In this document: piece after piece, positions 5,265-6,555 of the stretch
Layout: every line of letters begins with the position of its first letter
Numbering within the stretch: the first letter of the stretch is position 1
NCBI GenBank assembly: GCA_029007575.1
Contig: JAQXIB010000203.1
Span: forward strand, 1 to 6,555
Reading direction: 5' to 3'
Length of the DNA: 6,555 bases
Source: Clostridiales bacterium
GTDB taxonomy: Bacteria > Bacillota > Clostridia > Oscillospirales > Ruminococcaceae
Program-made: the position numbers and the translations under genes
The notes under the pieces: model-generated
What the model was told of the DNA's origin: nothing
What the model saw: the letters and a program-made list of their open reading frames with translations, nothing else
Database searches by the model: none

Positions 5265-5283
5265 GCAGGGAATTATTCCCTGC
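5265..5283. repeat. ATTAT-core palindrome abutting the terminase Shine-Dalgarno
   Basis: GCAGGGAATTATTCCCTGC is the reverse-core form of the palindrome at 276-294. It is preceded by CGCGAATTAAG (5252-5262), also found before the doublet at 881, and followed without a gap by the terminase ribosome site. Confidence 0.9.
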
Positions 5284-5290
5284 AGGAAGG
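5284..5290 (+). promoter_or_regulatory. Ribosome binding site of the terminase gene
   Basis: AGGAAGG lies 8 bases before the ATG at 5299 and directly follows the hairpin 5265-5283. An in-frame TTG at 5293 is too close to this site to be the start. Confidence 0.85.
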
Positions 5291-5298
5291 ATTTGATT

Positions 5299-6555
5299 AT
5301 GATTCATTTACATCTTGATTATACCCCTACCGAGAAACAGGCGATGTTTCATCGCTCCAATGCGGACGAGCTGCTCTACGGCGGCGCGGCGGGCGGCGGA
5401 AAATCCAAAGCAATCGTCATGGAAGCCTTGATCGACGCTTTGGAGCATCCCGGCATCCACGCTTACCTGTTCCGCAAAACCTACCCCGAACTGCGAGACA
5501 CCTTAATCCGGGAGGCGATCGCCTCCATCCCGCCCCAGCTCGGCAAATATAACGAGCTGCGGCATGACTTCCGCCTCATTAACGGCTCGGTGCTCCATTT
5601 CCGCTTCTGCCGAAACCTGCAGGATGCTTATCGCTATCAGGGCGTGGAAATCCACCGCCTTTACATCGACGAGCTGACCCACTTTTCACAGGATGTCTAC
5701 GATTACCTCAAAACCCGTCTGCGGGCGGTATCCTCCCTCGGCATCACGCCCCGCATCCGCTGTGCCTCCAATCCGGGCGGCATCGGACACGGCTGGGTGA
5801 AATCCCTGTTCATCGACCAAAAAGAACCCTATACCATCTTTACCGATACGGTGTCGTCCTCGCTGCTCGGCAAAAGCAGGGAAGTCACCCGCCAATATAT
5901 TCCCGCCACGGTACTGGACAACCCGCATTTGTCCGAGGACTACGTGTTCCAACTGGAGCAAAAGCCGCCCGCCCTCCGCAAGGCGTTGCTGCTGGGCGAC
6001 TGGAACGTCTTTGAAGGTCAGGTGTTCACCGAGTTTGTCAACGATCCCGCGCACTATCGGGATCGCATCGGCACCCACGTGATCTCACCCTTCCGCATCC
6101 CAAAAGAATGGAAGCGGTATCGCAGCTTTGACTGGGGATACTCCAAGCCATTTTCGGTCGGTTACTGGGCGGCGGACAACGACGGCAGACTCTACCGCTA
6201 TCACGAAATCTACGGCAGTCCGGTTGACCCCGCTACCCGACTGACTGCCCGCGCCAACGTCGGAATGCGGCTGGAGCCGGCGGCGGTCGCGGCGCGGATT
6301 CGGGAATACGAAGATACTTACGAAAAAGGCACTCATTTCATCGGGATCGCCGATCCCGCCATCTTTGATGAGAGCCGCGGCTCGGAGGGCTGTATCTCCA
6401 ACATCTTCGCGCAGCAGGGGATTTACTTTGAGCGGGGGGACCACAAGCGGATCGCCGGAAAAATGCAGCTTCACAACCGGCTGGCCTTTGACGCCGACGG
6501 CATCCCGATGCTCTATGTCTTTGAAAACTGCACCGATTTTATCCGCACCTTTCCC
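5299..6555 (+). CDS. terL: Phage terminase large subunit, C-terminus beyond the window
   Basis: An open frame of 419 codons runs to the right edge without a stop. It encodes the ATPase-nuclease motor that packages phage DNA into capsids. The ATPase domain shows Walker A GGAAGGGKS (28-36), FRKT (58-61), Walker B LYIDE with Asp124 and catalytic Glu125, and the coupling motif SNPGG (157-161). YIPATVLDNPHL (200-211) and GDWNVFEGQVF (233-243) are hallmark linker segments. The RNase H-like nuclease begins with FDWG (Asp278), then HEIY (Glu303) and GIADPA (Asp352). The last visible residues, FENCTDFIRTFP, resemble the segment that precedes the final D-x-x-H-x-x-D-A-x-R-Y motif, so perhaps 50 residues are missing. 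The ATG at 5299 follows AGGAAGG. No small-subunit gene lies upstream; a repeat region does. No inactivating change is seen in the visible part. Confidence 0.95.
   Translation, partial: MIHLHLDYTPTEKQAMFHRSNADELLYGGAAGGGKSKAIVMEALIDALEHPGIHAYLFRKTYPELRDTLIREAIASIPPQLGKYNELRHDFRLINGSVLHFRFCRNLQDAYRYQGVEIHRLYIDELTHFSQDVYDYLKTRLRAVSSLGITPRIRCASNPGGIGHGWVKSLFIDQKEPYTIFTDTVSSSLLGKSREVTRQYIPATVLDNPHLSEDYVFQLEQKPPALRKALLLGDWNVFEGQVFTEFVNDPAHYRDRIGTHVISPFRIPKEWKRYRSFDWGYSKPFSVGYWAADNDGRLYRYHEIYGSPVDPATRLTARANVGMRLEPAAVAARIREYEDTYEKGTHFIGIADPAIFDESRGSEGCISNIFAQQGIYFERGDHKRIAGKMQLHNRLAFDADGIPMLYVFENCTDFIRTFP

Larger units (their letters stand above)
4558..5298. other. Repeat-packed non-coding region upstream of the terminase gene
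   Basis: No credible gene is seen in these 741 bases. The left part (about 4570-4740) is AT-rich, with the upstream region of the small minus-strand gene and a rightward promoter-like site. The remainder holds a degenerate palindrome, the second 279-bp repeat (4770-5047), inverted CGCG modules (5035-5109 and 5148-5222) around a palindrome doublet, and a last palindrome (5265-5283) touching the terminase ribosome site. Module order parallels the region upstream of the permease. Confidence 0.85.

Overview
The window looks like chromosomal DNA of a Bacillota/Clostridia-type bacterium of moderate GC. This is inferred from strong AAGGAGG-type ribosome sites, a large coiled-coil FtsX/MacB-family ABC permease of the kind common in anaerobic Clostridia, and a Firmicutes-phage style terminase. 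No species can be named from the sequence alone.

Layout. Bases 1-246 are the C-terminal end of an ABC transporter ATPase. Bases 247-929 are a repeat-packed non-coding region that separates the ATPase from its probable partner, a 1132-residue two-module FtsX-type permease (930-4328). A two-way intrinsic terminator (4331-4370) follows, shared with a small convergent ribbon-helix-helix-like gene on the minus strand (4384-4557). A second repeat-packed non-coding region (4558-5298) leads into a phage terminase large subunit gene (5299 to the window edge, 419 codons, C-terminus missing). The terminase is an open reading frame without a stop in the window.

The most unusual content is non-coding. 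Both intergenic regions are built from the same modules: (i) a ~279-bp element present twice as direct repeats (541-819 and 4770-5047, about 95% identical) that folds into a series of perfect hairpins plus a possible pseudoknot, with all 12 substitutions outside the proposed helices; (ii) eleven whole short palindromes plus one half copy, with an invariant ATAAT/ATTAT centre and arms that vary in a compensated way; (iii) ~70-75 bp CGCG-bounded modules in both orientations. In each region the last palindrome ends exactly where the Shine-Dalgarno sequence of the next gene begins. The whole resembles a bacterial interspersed mosaic element (BIME-like) family that carries a candidate structured RNA. 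I do not recognise it as a named family.

Functionally, the ATPase and permease should form one exporter or surface-remodelling ABC system, although the repeat cassette interrupts the usual tight operon. The terminase suggests that a prophage or phage remnant begins at about 5.3 kb, but no small terminase gene precedes it.
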